A stretch of DNA of 64,000 bases, from positions 124,001 to 188,000 of the forward strand of contig JBLNBO010000003.1 in the NCBI GenBank assembly GCA_050260055.1, in the 5' to 3' direction. The position numbers were made by a program, and so were the translations under genes. The notes beneath the pieces were generated by a model that was given only the letters and a program-made list of their open reading frames with translations, did no database searches and was not told the origin of the DNA. The DNA comes from JBLMYQ01 sp050260055. GTDB taxonomy: Bacteria; Bacillota; Clostridia; Acetivibrionales; UBA4821. Shown in pieces: positions 44,452 to 52,941 of this stretch (its first letter is position 1; every line of letters starts with the position of its first letter).

Positions 44452-44480
44452 AATATATCAAATATGATAAAAATGTTCAA
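44452..44480 (-). promoter_or_regulatory. Probable dnaA promoter
   Basis: On the minus strand TTGAAC (44480-44475), 17 bases, TATATT (44457-44452); transcripts would run through the DnaA boxes, which allows autoregulation. Confidence 0.6.
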
Positions 44481-44514
44481 TTGCTAATTATTATTTTTTA
44501 TAAGCCATAAACTG

Positions 44515-44543
44515 TTGACAAAAAGCAGTTTCTAGAGTATAAT
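44515..44543 (+). promoter_or_regulatory. Promoter of rpmH operon
   Basis: TTGACA (44515-44520), a 17-base spacer, TATAAT (44538-44543): a consensus sigma-A promoter. Confidence 0.9.
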
Positions 44544-44618
44544 CGCAATGTTATTTTAGCTAAAGCTCAAAAAAATAAAAAGATTATTAATTTTCGAATA
44601 AATTGGGAGGAATTTAAA

Positions 44619-44753
44619 ATGTTAAGGACTTTTCAGCCAAACAACAGAAAAAGAAAGAAAGATCATGGATTCCGTAAGAGGATGAAGACTGCAGATGGAA
44701 AAGAAGTCTTAAGAAGAAGAAGACTAAAAGGAAGAGCAAAATTAACTGCTTAA
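44619..44753 (+). CDS. rpmH: Ribosomal protein bL34
   Basis: A 44-residue, Arg/Lys-rich protein: MLRTFQPNNRKRKKDHGFRKR then MKTADGKEVLRRRRLKGR. It is the smallest classic marker of origin regions. GGGAGG precedes the ATG. A hairpin follows before rnpA, which probably sets the ratio of rpmH to the downstream genes. Confidence 0.97.
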   Translation: MLRTFQPNNRKRKKDHGFRKRMKTADGKEVLRRRRLKGRAKLTA

Positions 44754-44778
44754 GACCGCAATAATGTGGTCTTTTTTT
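44752..44778 (+). terminator. Terminator or attenuator between rpmH and rnpA
   Basis: AAGACCGC, a short loop and GTGGTCTTTTTTT. Partial termination would give more L34 mRNA than rnpA mRNA. Confidence 0.7.
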
Positions 44779-44804
44779 CAAAAAATTTTCCATAAGGAAA
44801 AAAG

Positions 44805-45149
44805 ATGAAGAATACAGAATCAATAAAAAAGAATAATGATTTTAAAAAGGTATTTACTAGGGGAAAATGGATTAGGGGAAAATATGTAGTAATATATTTT
44901 CTAAGAAATAATTCTGATCTTAACAATTTAGGGATTGCTGTAAGTAAAAAAACTGGCAGCAGTGTAGAGAGAAACAGAATAAAACGTTTAATAAGAGAAT
45001 GCTATAGACTAAATGAAAGTACTATTGATAAAGGGAAGAATATAATTATTCTATGGAAAAGCAGCGAGAAAGACGTAAGATTTGCTGAATTGGAAAAGGA
45101 TATAATCGAAATATTTAATAAAAGCGGGCTCAGGAGGAAGAATGAATAG
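44805..45149 (+). CDS. rnpA: Ribonuclease P protein component
   Basis: A 114-residue basic protein that helps the RNase P RNA mature tRNA 5' ends. The RNR motif is SVERNRIKRLIRECYR near residues 52-67, and NNDFKKVFTRGKWIRGKYVVIYF is the typical start. AAGGAAAAA precedes the ATG. Its end overlaps yidD by eight bases. Confidence 0.97.
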   Translation: MKNTESIKKNNDFKKVFTRGKWIRGKYVVIYFLRNNSDLNNLGIAVSKKTGSSVERNRIKRLIRECYRLNESTIDKGKNIIILWKSSEKDVRFAELEKDIIEIFNKSGLRRKNE

Positions 45150-45363
45150 GGGAGCCGCAAAATTGGCAATTATCGCAATTAAATTTTATAAAAGATTTTT
45201 ATCTCCTTTAAAAGGACAAACATGCAGGTTTTATCCGACTTGTTCGCAATATGCAATTGATGCACTTAGAAAATATGGATTTATAAAAGGGACATTGCTT
45301 TTTATGAAAAGAATTGCAAGATGTCACCCGTTTAATCCAGGAGGCTATGATCCGCTTAAATAA
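45142..45363 (+). CDS. yidD: Membrane protein insertion efficiency factor YidD
   Basis: A 73-residue protein with the family core FYKRFLSPLKGQTCRFYPTCSQYAIDALRKYG and a closing RCHPFNPGGYDPL. It is thought to aid YidC, whose gene follows after 23 bases. GGAGGAAG inside rnpA serves as its ribosome site. Confidence 0.96.
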   Translation: MNRGAAKLAIIAIKFYKRFLSPLKGQTCRFYPTCSQYAIDALRKYGFIKGTLLFMKRIARCHPFNPGGYDPLK

Positions 45364-45386
45364 TATAGAGAAAGAGGAAGGCATAT

Positions 45387-46289
45387 ATGTCAACTTTGCT
45401 AAATACGATACCTCAGGCGTTAGGCTTTATTTTATATATTCTTTATAATGCAGTATGGTTAAATTTTGGGCTTGCTATAGTAATTCTTACTATAATAATA
45501 AGATTTTTATTGATTCCACTTGCAGTTAAGTCATTTAAGTCAACTGCTCAAATGAGCGAGATGCAGCCATTAGTTAATGAATTGCAAAGAAAATATAAAG
45601 ACGATAAAGAAACCTTAAACAAGGAGCTCACAAAGTTATACCAAGAAAAAAAGATAAACCCATTTGGTGGATGTTTGCCAGTTTTAATCAATTTTATAAT
45701 TCTATACTCATTGTTTTTAGTTATGACGAAACCTATTACATATATGTATGCTATTCCGCAAATAACATATACAAATACTTTTGAACAGCATATAACAAAG
45801 AGCAATTACTACAAAGAGGTAGAATTCCTCGAAAAGCTGCAGAAAGATCCGAGTCTTTTTGCTAAACTCAAAAAGGAATGGAATAAGAATTATAATGATA
45901 AAGAACCTATAATGGCAGCAGAGGCAAAAAAGATTACAGCTATGAATTTGTATTTTCTAGGATTGAATATGGGGGATGTACCGAAAATTATTCCGCCTCA
46001 AAATGAAAGGAAAAAGTATATAATTCTTTGGCTAATACCGGCGCTAACATTTTGGACCACATATTTAACGGTTAAGCATGGACAAATGCCTAATAACAAG
46101 AACGAAATGTCAGATATGCAAAAATCAATGCAAACGAACATGATGATTATGATGCCATTGATGACGCTGTATTTCTCTTTCTATGTACCAGTAGCACTCG
46201 GAATTTATTGGATATTGGGGAATGTTTTACAGCTGATACAACAAAAGGCGTTAATAAAGATTTATGGAACAAAGAAGGAGGCCATATAG
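45387..46289 (+). CDS. yidC: Membrane protein insertase YidC (SpoIIIJ type)
   Basis: A 300-residue insertase. Segments at about residues 5-25, 28-50, 90-112, 215-235 and 255-290 span the membrane. The positively charged groove arginine lies in IIIRFLLIPL, and the cytoplasmic hairpin MQPLVNELQRKYKDDKETLNKELTKLYQEKKINPFGGCLPVLINF is typical. Unlike Bacillus SpoIIIJ there is no lipobox. An unusually long external loop (about 120-205) is present. jag begins right after its stop. Confidence 0.95.
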   Translation: MSTLLNTIPQALGFILYILYNAVWLNFGLAIVILTIIIRFLLIPLAVKSFKSTAQMSEMQPLVNELQRKYKDDKETLNKELTKLYQEKKINPFGGCLPVLINFIILYSLFLVMTKPITYMYAIPQITYTNTFEQHITKSNYYKEVEFLEKLQKDPSLFAKLKKEWNKNYNDKEPIMAAEAKKITAMNLYFLGLNMGDVPKIIPPQNERKKYIILWLIPALTFWTTYLTVKHGQMPNNKNEMSDMQKSMQTNMMIMMPLMTLYFSFYVPVALGIYWILGNVLQLIQQKALIKIYGTKKEAI

Positions 46290-46910
46290 ATGACAAATAG
46301 TGTAGAAAAGACAGGTAAAACTATAGAAGAAGCGGTAGCTCTTGCAATTGAAGAAATGGATGTTAAGAGAGAAGAGGTAGAAGTTGAAGTTTTGGATGAA
46401 GGCAATAAGGGGCTTTTTGGGCTGCTTGGATCTAAGCAGGCCAAGGTAAAGGTTACAAAAAAGCAAAAAGAAAGCAATAAAGTAAAAGCTTTTCTTGATA
46501 ATGTCTTTAAAGAAATGGATTTGGATGTTGATGTAGTAATGAGTGAAACCGAAGATGAAATAGATATTGATTTGCAGGGAAAGAATATGGGCGTGATTAT
46601 AGGAAGAAGAGGAGAAACTCTTGATGCCTTGCAGTATCTTACAAGCATTGTTGCCAACAAAGGGAAGGAAAATTATAAAAAGGTTTTAATAGACACAGAA
46701 AATTATAGAAAGAAAAGAGAAGAAACACTTGTAAAGCTCGCAAACAGAATTGCTGAAAGAGTAGTAACTATGAAAAAGAGTATTACTATGGAACCTATGA
46801 ACCCATATGAACGCAGAATAATACATTCCACGCTTCAAAACAATAAATATATTGAGACCTACAGCGTAGGGGACGAACCAAACAGAAAGGTAGTAATCGC
46901 ATTGAAGTAA
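46290..46910 (+). CDS. jag: RNA-binding protein Jag/KhpB (KH-R3H)
   Basis: A 206-residue protein with a Jag-N domain (1-50), a KH domain (DIDLQGKNMGVIIGRRGETLDALQYLTSI near 95-120) and an R3H domain (NRIAERVVTMKKSITMEPMNPYERRIIHSTLQNN). It binds RNA and affects cell elongation and sporulation. The ATG abuts the yidC stop, with GGAGG in the yidC end. A terminator follows. Confidence 0.95.
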   Translation: MTNSVEKTGKTIEEAVALAIEEMDVKREEVEVEVLDEGNKGLFGLLGSKQAKVKVTKKQKESNKVKAFLDNVFKEMDLDVDVVMSETEDEIDIDLQGKNMGVIIGRRGETLDALQYLTSIVANKGKENYKKVLIDTENYRKKREETLVKLANRIAERVVTMKKSITMEPMNPYERRIIHSTLQNNKYIETYSVGDEPNRKVVIALK

Positions 46911-46933
46911 AGCACCTGCAGGTGCTTTTTTTC
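46909..46933 (+). terminator. Terminator after jag
   Basis: AAAGCACC, TGCA, GGTGCTTTTTTT; the left arm overlaps the jag stop. Confidence 0.85.
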
Positions 46934-46960
46934 TAGCTAAGAAAGGAAGAAGAGATAAAA

Positions 46961-48355
46961 ATGAAAGCAAACATAACTTTTGAAGATACAATTGCTGCAA
47001 TTTCAACACCGTTCGGAAATGGCGGAATAAGCATTATCAGAATTAGCGGCGAAAAGGCATTTAAAATAATTAATAAGATATTTAAACCTATAAAAGAGAA
47101 CCTGAGCGAGATTAAATCATATACCATAAAATATGGCCATATAGTTAATCCTTTTAAAAATGAAGCAATTGACGAAGTGCTTGTTTCTTTTTTTGTAAAA
47201 CCAAATACTTATACCAGAGAAGATATTGTTGAAGTTAACTGCCATGGGGGAATGGTAATAGCTAGAGAAGTAATGGAGATGGTTATAAATTGCGGTGCCC
47301 GGCTTGCCGAGCCAGGGGAGTTTACTATGCGGGCGTTCCTAAATGGCAGAGTAGATTTATCTCAAGCAGAAGCAGTCATAGATTTGATTAATTCTAAAAC
47401 AACAACAGCGAGAAAAGCTTCTTTAAAACAACTGGAAGGGAAACTTTCAGGGAAAATCAAAGATATTCGAAGCGGATTAATAGATATAATTACGGACATT
47501 GAAGCAGCCATAGATTATCCGGAATATGATATTGAAGAAATTAGCAGAAAAAACATGAGCGATAGACTTGAACTCAGCATAAAAGAGATTGAAAAACTAT
47601 CTAAGACATATTTCCAAGGGAAAATTTTAAGAGAAGGAATAGAAATTGCAATCATAGGAAGGCCAAATGTCGGAAAGTCATCTTTGCTTAATGCATTAGC
47701 AAAAAAAGAAAAAGCCATTATTACAGACATTCCTGGGACTACAAGGGATGTAATTGAAGAATACTTGGAAATAGGCGGAATTGCAGTTAAGATTCTTGAT
47801 ACAGCAGGGTTGAGGGAAACTACTGATAAAATTGAGATGGCAGGAATACAAAGGAGCAAAAAGGCTATCGAGAATGCAGATATAATACTGTTCATCTTTG
47901 ACGGAAGCGAAGAAATCAAACAGGAAGATAAGGAAATATTGGAGATTATAAAAAATAAAAAAGTAATTGCGGTAATTAATAAAAGCGACCTTAGGAGGGA
48001 ACTCTCTGAACAAGGACTTGCGGAAATTCTTCCCGGCAGAAAGATTATTAGCACCTCGGCGATAAACGAGGGAGGCCTAGAAGAAATTGAAGAAGCTATA
48101 AAAAATATGGTTGTTGGAAATGAAGTTAATTATGATAATGAGATACTCTTAACAAATATAAGACACGAAAGACTGGTAGATGAAGCAAGAGAAGCAGTAG
48201 AGGAAGCAGTAAAACTAGTTGTAAAGGGAACACCTGTAGATATAATATCAGTAGTTATCTCTGAAGCTGCAAATAAGATTGGAGAAATTACCGGAGATAC
48301 AGTTGGAGAAGAAGTCATAAAAAATATTTTTTCTAAGTTCTGTATTGGTAAGTAA
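46961..48355 (+). CDS. mnmE: tRNA modification GTPase MnmE
   Basis: A 464-residue GTPase that, with MnmG, modifies the wobble uridine of tRNAs to cmnm5U. The N-domain binds formyl-THF (GNGGISIIRISG). The G domain has GRPNVGKSSLLNAL near 229, DIPGTTRD, DTAGLRET and NKSD. The C-terminal catalytic Cys is in KFCIGK. mnmG follows after 17 bases, as usual. Confidence 0.98.
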   Translation: MKANITFEDTIAAISTPFGNGGISIIRISGEKAFKIINKIFKPIKENLSEIKSYTIKYGHIVNPFKNEAIDEVLVSFFVKPNTYTREDIVEVNCHGGMVIAREVMEMVINCGARLAEPGEFTMRAFLNGRVDLSQAEAVIDLINSKTTTARKASLKQLEGKLSGKIKDIRSGLIDIITDIEAAIDYPEYDIEEISRKNMSDRLELSIKEIEKLSKTYFQGKILREGIEIAIIGRPNVGKSSLLNALAKKEKAIITDIPGTTRDVIEEYLEIGGIAVKILDTAGLRETTDKIEMAGIQRSKKAIENADIILFIFDGSEEIKQEDKEILEIIKNKKVIAVINKSDLRRELSEQGLAEILPGRKIISTSAINEGGLEEIEEAIKNMVVGNEVNYDNEILLTNIRHERLVDEAREAVEEAVKLVVKGTPVDIISVVISEAANKIGEITGDTVGEEVIKNIFSKFCIGK

Positions 48356-48372
48356 TAAAGAGAGGGAGACAA

Positions 48373-50262
48373 ATGGAATACAATGCAGGAGAATATGATA
48401 TAGCCGTAATCGGCGCGGGGCATGCCGGCTGTGAAGCCGCTCTTGCTTCTGCAAGAATGGGCTGCAGCACAGTTTTGTTTTCTATAAACTTAGACAGCAT
48501 TGCTAATATGCCTTGCAATCCTAGCGTAGGAGGGACAGGCAAAGGGCATCTCGTAAGAGAGATAGATGCGTTAGGCGGAGAAATGGCTAAAAATGCTGAC
48601 AAGACTTTTATACAATCAAGAATGCTTAATAAAGGAAAAGGACCGGCAGTGTATTCTTTAAGAGTTCAGGCAGATAGGCGCTCTTACCAGATAGAGATGA
48701 AAAAAACATTAGAAAAGCAAGATAACCTGGATATAAAACAAGCAGAAGTAACGGAAATAATAGTTTCGGACGGAAAAATATTGGCAGTTAAAACGCATAT
48801 CGGAGCAATTTATAAGGTTAAATCTGTAGTTGTTACTACGGGAACCTATCTAAAGGGAAAGATTTTTATCGGAGATGTTAGCTATGAAAGCGGCCCGGAC
48901 GGACTTTTCCCTGCAAAAATATTATCGTCATGTCTAGAAAGACTTGGCATTAAGCTAATGAGATTTAAAACAGGTACGCCGGCAAGAGTCAGCGCAAAAA
49001 GCATTAACTTTTCAAAAATGGAAGAGCAGACAGGAGACGAAGTAATTAACCCTTTTTCGTTTGAAAATGAAGAAATAGAAATTAATCAGGTATCATGCTG
49101 GCTAACATATACCAATGAAAATACACACAAAATTATAAGAGACAATTTGCATAAAGCGGCACTTTTTTCGGGAGAAATTACAGGTGTAGGGCCACGGTAC
49201 TGTCCATCTATAGAGTCCAAGGTTACAAATTTTGCAGACAAGGAAAGACACCAGGTTTTTATTGAACCTATGGGATTGAACACAGACGAAATGTATATTC
49301 AGGGAATGTCTACAAGCCTGCCGGAAGACGTTCAGCTTTTAATGTATAGATCAATTGCCGGACTTGAAAATGTTAAGATAATGAGACCGGCATATGCTAT
49401 TGAATATGATTGCATTGAGCCGGTTCAGCTAAACCCAAGTCTTGAGCTAAAAACAATTAAAGGGTTGTTTTTTGCGGGACAGATTAATGGCAGCTCGGGT
49501 TACGAAGAAGCTGCTGCACAAGGAATTATTGCAGGGATAAATTCTGCTCAATATATTAAAGAAAAAGAATATATTGTTCTTGGAAGAAATGAGGCATACA
49601 TTGGAGTATTAATTGATGACCTTGTTACAAAAGGAACACAGGAACCATACAGAATGATGACGTCTAGGGCAGAACACCGGCTTCTTTTGAGACAGGATAA
49701 TGCAGAACAGAGATTAATTGAAAAAGGATATAGTATTGGGTTAATAACACAAGAAAGATATAATAGATTTTTGCAGAAAGAAAGAAATATTAAGGAAGAA
49801 ATAAAAAGACTCGAAAATACTGTTGTTGCACCTACAGAACGAGCGAACAAAATACTTAAAAGAGAAGAAACTACGATTATAAAAACAGGAGCAAAAGCTA
49901 GCGACTTATTAAAGCGCCCAGAAATTAGTTATAAGATTTTAAAAGAAATAGAAGGAACAGAAACCTTGCTAACCCGTGGAGAGACAGAGCAAGTTGAAAT
50001 CCGTATAAAATATGAGGGCTATATAAACAGACAGATGCAGCAGGCTCAACAAATGTCAAAGTTAGAAAGCAAAATTATTCCTAAAGAAATATCCTATAAA
50101 GAAATCAAGGGTTTGTGCCTTGAAGCGAGGGAAAAACTAGAAGCAATAAAACCTATTTCGGTTGGACAAGCTTCCAGAATTTCTGGAGTATCGCCCGCAG
50201 ACATATCTGTGTTGATAATATTTCTCGAACAATACAGAAAAAACAATAAAGAAAATGATTAA
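48373..50262 (+). CDS. mnmG: tRNA uridine 5-carboxymethylaminomethyl modification enzyme MnmG
   Basis: A 629-residue FAD protein. VIGAGHAGCEAALASARMG near 12 is the dinucleotide site, followed by the family signature GGTGKGHLVREIDALGG and a second signature MRFKTGTPARV with GPRYCPSIESK. The helical C-terminal domain binds MnmE and tRNA. AGAGGGAG precedes the ATG. It is part of the mnmE-mnmG-rsmG operon. Confidence 0.98.
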   Translation: MEYNAGEYDIAVIGAGHAGCEAALASARMGCSTVLFSINLDSIANMPCNPSVGGTGKGHLVREIDALGGEMAKNADKTFIQSRMLNKGKGPAVYSLRVQADRRSYQIEMKKTLEKQDNLDIKQAEVTEIIVSDGKILAVKTHIGAIYKVKSVVVTTGTYLKGKIFIGDVSYESGPDGLFPAKILSSCLERLGIKLMRFKTGTPARVSAKSINFSKMEEQTGDEVINPFSFENEEIEINQVSCWLTYTNENTHKIIRDNLHKAALFSGEITGVGPRYCPSIESKVTNFADKERHQVFIEPMGLNTDEMYIQGMSTSLPEDVQLLMYRSIAGLENVKIMRPAYAIEYDCIEPVQLNPSLELKTIKGLFFAGQINGSSGYEEAAAQGIIAGINSAQYIKEKEYIVLGRNEAYIGVLIDDLVTKGTQEPYRMMTSRAEHRLLLRQDNAEQRLIEKGYSIGLITQERYNRFLQKERNIKEEIKRLENTVVAPTERANKILKREETTIIKTGAKASDLLKRPEISYKILKEIEGTETLLTRGETEQVEIRIKYEGYINRQMQQAQQMSKLESKIIPKEISYKEIKGLCLEAREKLEAIKPISVGQASRISGVSPADISVLIIFLEQYRKNNKEND

Positions 50263-50280
50263 AAGTAGAGGGAAACAAAA

Positions 50281-50997
50281 GTGGAATTTAAAAAATATCT
50301 AATTGAAGCTGCAGAAAAAATAAATATAATGATTTCGAATGAGCAGGCTGAAAATTTTGAGAAATATAAGGACCTTCTCCTCGAATGGAACAAGGTTATG
50401 AATCTTACTGCGGTGATAGAGGAAAAAGAAGTAATAATAAAGCATTTTGTTGACTCGCTTACATGTGCAAAATATATTGACGCAAACCAAAAGGTTATTG
50501 ATGTGGGAAGCGGAGCAGGATTCCCAGGGATACCGCTAAAGATATTCTATGGAGAACAAATTGATGTTTCTTTGGTTGACGCTTTAGCAAAAAGGTTAAA
50601 GTTTCTTGATACAGTCATTGAAAAACTAAAGTTAAGGAAAACAATAACAATACATGCCAGAGCAGAAGATATTGGAAACAACAAAGCGCATAGAGAACAA
50701 TACGACGTAGTTGTATCAAGAGCAGTGGCAGACCTCGCAATTCTTGTAGAATATTGTTTGCCTTTGGCTAAAAATGGAGGATCTATGCTGGCAATGAAGG
50801 GCAAAACTCCGGAAGAGGAAATAGAAAGCGCAAAAAAGGCGATAGAGGTTTTAGGGGGAAAAATTGAGACAATAGAAAGAATAGACTTGCCAACGACAGA
50901 CATATCTCATACTATCATTGTTATACGTAAGGTTAAGAATACTCCTCTGGGCTATCCTAGAAAGGCTGGAAAGGTTGAAAAAAGCCCAATCAGGTAA
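50281..50997 (+). CDS. rsmG: 16S rRNA (guanine527-N7)-methyltransferase RsmG
   Basis: A 238-residue SAM methyltransferase. VIDVGSGAGFPGIPLKI near 82 is motif I, and LVDALAKRLKFL and VVSRAVADL follow. It methylates G527 of 16S rRNA; its loss gives low-level streptomycin resistance. Start is a GTG with AGAGGGA upstream. The parS pair starts directly after the stop. Confidence 0.97.
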   Translation: MEFKKYLIEAAEKINIMISNEQAENFEKYKDLLLEWNKVMNLTAVIEEKEVIIKHFVDSLTCAKYIDANQKVIDVGSGAGFPGIPLKIFYGEQIDVSLVDALAKRLKFLDTVIEKLKLRKTITIHARAEDIGNNKAHREQYDVVVSRAVADLAILVEYCLPLAKNGGSMLAMKGKTPEEEIESAKKAIEVLGGKIETIERIDLPTTDISHTIIVIRKVKNTPLGYPRKAGKVEKSPIR

Positions 50998-50999
50998 AA

Positions 51000-51015
51000 T
51001 GTTTCACGTGAAACA
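51000..51015. other. parS site 1
   Basis: Perfect 16-bp palindrome TGTTTCACGTGAAACA, the ParB-binding consensus, three bases after the rsmG stop codon. Confidence 0.96.
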
Positions 51016-51043
51016 CAAATTAAAATATAAAAAACTAAAAAAA

Positions 51044-51059
51044 TGTTTCACGTGAAACA
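51044..51059. other. parS site 2, also a terminator-like hairpin
   Basis: A second perfect TGTTTCACGTGAAACA, 44 bases on. Here A and T runs flank it so that in RNA it would form a hairpin followed by Us and could end the mnmE-mnmG-rsmG transcript. Confidence 0.96.
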
Positions 51060-51147
51060 TTTTTTTAGTTAAAAATATATCAATCAAAAAATATTATGAT
51101 ATAATTTAATTCGATAGAAATTGTTTTTGGCTTAAGGAGGATAAAAA

Positions 51148-51915
51148 GTGTCGAAAATTATTGCCATAGCCAACCAAAAAGGAGGGGTGGGTAAAACCAC
51201 TACGGCAGTCAATCTAAGCGCATGTGTAGCATCAAAAGGCAAGAAGGTTTTGCTGATTGATATAGACCCACAAGGAAACGCTACTAGCGGCTTAGGCAAA
51301 AGCAAAACTGAGGTAAAAAAGTCAATCTACGATGTTCTTATAAATGAAGAAGATGTTGCAAGCGTAATTATAGATACATGCGTTGAGAATTTAAAAATAT
51401 GTCCATCCAGCATACAGCTGGCAGGAGCAGAAGTTGAACTGGTCCCGGTTATATCAAGAGAGGGAAGACTTAAAAGAGCAATGGAAAATATAAGAAATGA
51501 TTTTGATTACATATTTATTGATTGTCCTCCATCATTAGGACTTCTCACAATAAATTCCCTAACTGCTTGCGACACTATTCTTGTCCCGATTCAATGCGAA
51601 TATTATGCTCTTGAAGGACTGGGACAGCTAATGAGCACAGTAAATCTGGTCAAGAAACATTTGAATACTGCCCTTGAAGTTGAAGGGGTTGTTTTGACTA
51701 TGTATGATGCTAGAACAAATTTATCTATAGAAGTAGTAGAAGAGGTTAAAAAGCATTTCAAGAACAAGGTTTACAGAACGGTAATTCCTAGAAACGTAAG
51801 ACTCAGCGAAGCTCCGAGTCATGGCCTTCCAATTATTTTATATGATGATAAATCTAAAGGGGCGGAAAGTTATTTAGATTTAGCCGAAGAAGTAATTGAA
51901 TACTCAGAAAATTAG
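51148..51915 (+). CDS. parA: Chromosome partitioning ATPase ParA/Soj
   Basis: A 255-residue ATPase. The deviant Walker A is IANQKGGVGKTTTAVNLSA near 10 with the signature lysine present, and DYIFIDCPPSLG is Walker B. With ParB it segregates origins and, in Bacillus, modulates DnaA. Start is a GTG with AAGGAGG upstream. ParB follows after 116 bases. Confidence 0.97.
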   Translation: MSKIIAIANQKGGVGKTTTAVNLSACVASKGKKVLLIDIDPQGNATSGLGKSKTEVKKSIYDVLINEEDVASVIIDTCVENLKICPSSIQLAGAEVELVPVISREGRLKRAMENIRNDFDYIFIDCPPSLGLLTINSLTACDTILVPIQCEYYALEGLGQLMSTVNLVKKHLNTALEVEGVVLTMYDARTNLSIEVVEEVKKHFKNKVYRTVIPRNVRLSEAPSHGLPIILYDDKSKGAESYLDLAEEVIEYSEN

Positions 51916-52031
51916 ATTTGAATTTGTAATATACGGCAGAGGGATTTTTCCTCAAAAATGCCTAGGTTAAGATATGGCATGGGGATTTTACATCACTTAG
52001 CATAAAGTTTTGTGAAAGGAAGGATTACAAC

Positions 52032-52883
52032 ATGGGGAAAAAGGGACTAGGAAGAGGCCTGGAGGCGCTTATTCCAGGGGCTGTGCAATCTGAAAAAGAG
52101 ATTGTAGAATTAAAAATAAACGAGGTAGAGCCAAACTCTACACAACCGCGAAGATGTTTCAAGGAGGAAGCACTTGAAACCCTTGCAGAATCAATTAAGC
52201 TTCATGGAGTTGTTCAACCTATTATTGTGACAAAAGAAGGCGACAGATATAAAATTGTTGCCGGTGAAAGAAGATGGCGTGCAGCTAGAATAGCTAATAT
52301 CAAGACAATACCAGCAATAATTAAAGAATATGCAGGCAAAGAAATTCTGGAAGTAGCCCTTATTGAAAACATTCAAAGACAAGACCTGAACCCAATTGAA
52401 GAAGCTGAGGCTTTCCAAAGGTTGGTCCAGGAATATAATCTAAAACAAGAAGAGGTTGCAGTTACTGTGGGGAGAAGCCGCTCAACAGTGGCAAATTCTC
52501 TTAGATTACTAAATCTTGACAACAGGGTTAAGGAAATGGTTATGTCGGGAGCAATAACAGAAGGACATGCAAGGGTACTTCTTTCAGTTAAGAATCAGGA
52601 CGAGCAATATAAAATAGCAAAAGATTTTGAAAATGAACTTTTTAGTGTAAGGGAAGCGGAAAAACATATAAAGAAAATCATGACCAACAAGAAGTCTAAA
52701 AAGGCGGAGGACACAAAAATAAAAGATATTTTCACGGACATATCAAGCAAGCTTAGAGATACGCTGGGAACAAAGGTGTATATTGATTCGGGAAAAAAGA
52801 AAGGGAAAATTGTAATAGAGTATTTTTCTAATCAAGAGCTTGATAGATTAATTGAAATGCTTCTTGGTTTAAGAAGCCAGTAG
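52032..52883 (+). CDS. parB: Chromosome partitioning protein ParB/Spo0J
   Basis: A 283-residue CTPase clamp that loads at parS. The start GKKGLGRGLEALIP is the ParA-stimulating peptide. The CTP-binding box is VAGERRWRAARIA near 77, with ALIENIQRQDLNPIEEA. The helix-turn-helix EEVAVTVGRSRSTVANSLRLL lies near 145, and a C-terminal dimer domain ends it. AAAGGAAGG precedes the ATG. Confidence 0.97.
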   Translation: MGKKGLGRGLEALIPGAVQSEKEIVELKINEVEPNSTQPRRCFKEEALETLAESIKLHGVVQPIIVTKEGDRYKIVAGERRWRAARIANIKTIPAIIKEYAGKEILEVALIENIQRQDLNPIEEAEAFQRLVQEYNLKQEEVAVTVGRSRSTVANSLRLLNLDNRVKEMVMSGAITEGHARVLLSVKNQDEQYKIAKDFENELFSVREAEKHIKKIMTNKKSKKAEDTKIKDIFTDISSKLRDTLGTKVYIDSGKKKGKIVIEYFSNQELDRLIEMLLGLRSQ

Positions 52884-52941
52884 TTTTGAGAGGTAAGCAG
52901 GAAAAATTTTGTGCAATTTATTACTCTCGGGAGGGATTTTA

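Larger units (their letters stand above)
44252..44618. other. Replication origin (oriC) between dnaA and rpmH
   Basis: Three DnaA boxes lie together: TGTGGAAAA at 44332-44340 (complement TTTTCCACA), TTATCAACA at 44349-44357 and the perfect TTATCCACA at 44361-44369. The adjoining run at 44295-44330 is almost pure A/T and could serve as the unwinding element. The region also holds opposite promoters for dnaA and rpmH. Gene order on both sides is that of classic Firmicute origins. Confidence 0.8.

Noticed and set aside
47515..48054. A 179-codon minus-strand frame
   Set aside because: It lies fully inside mnmE and has Ser/Ile-rich composition typical of the antisense of an AT-rich gene.
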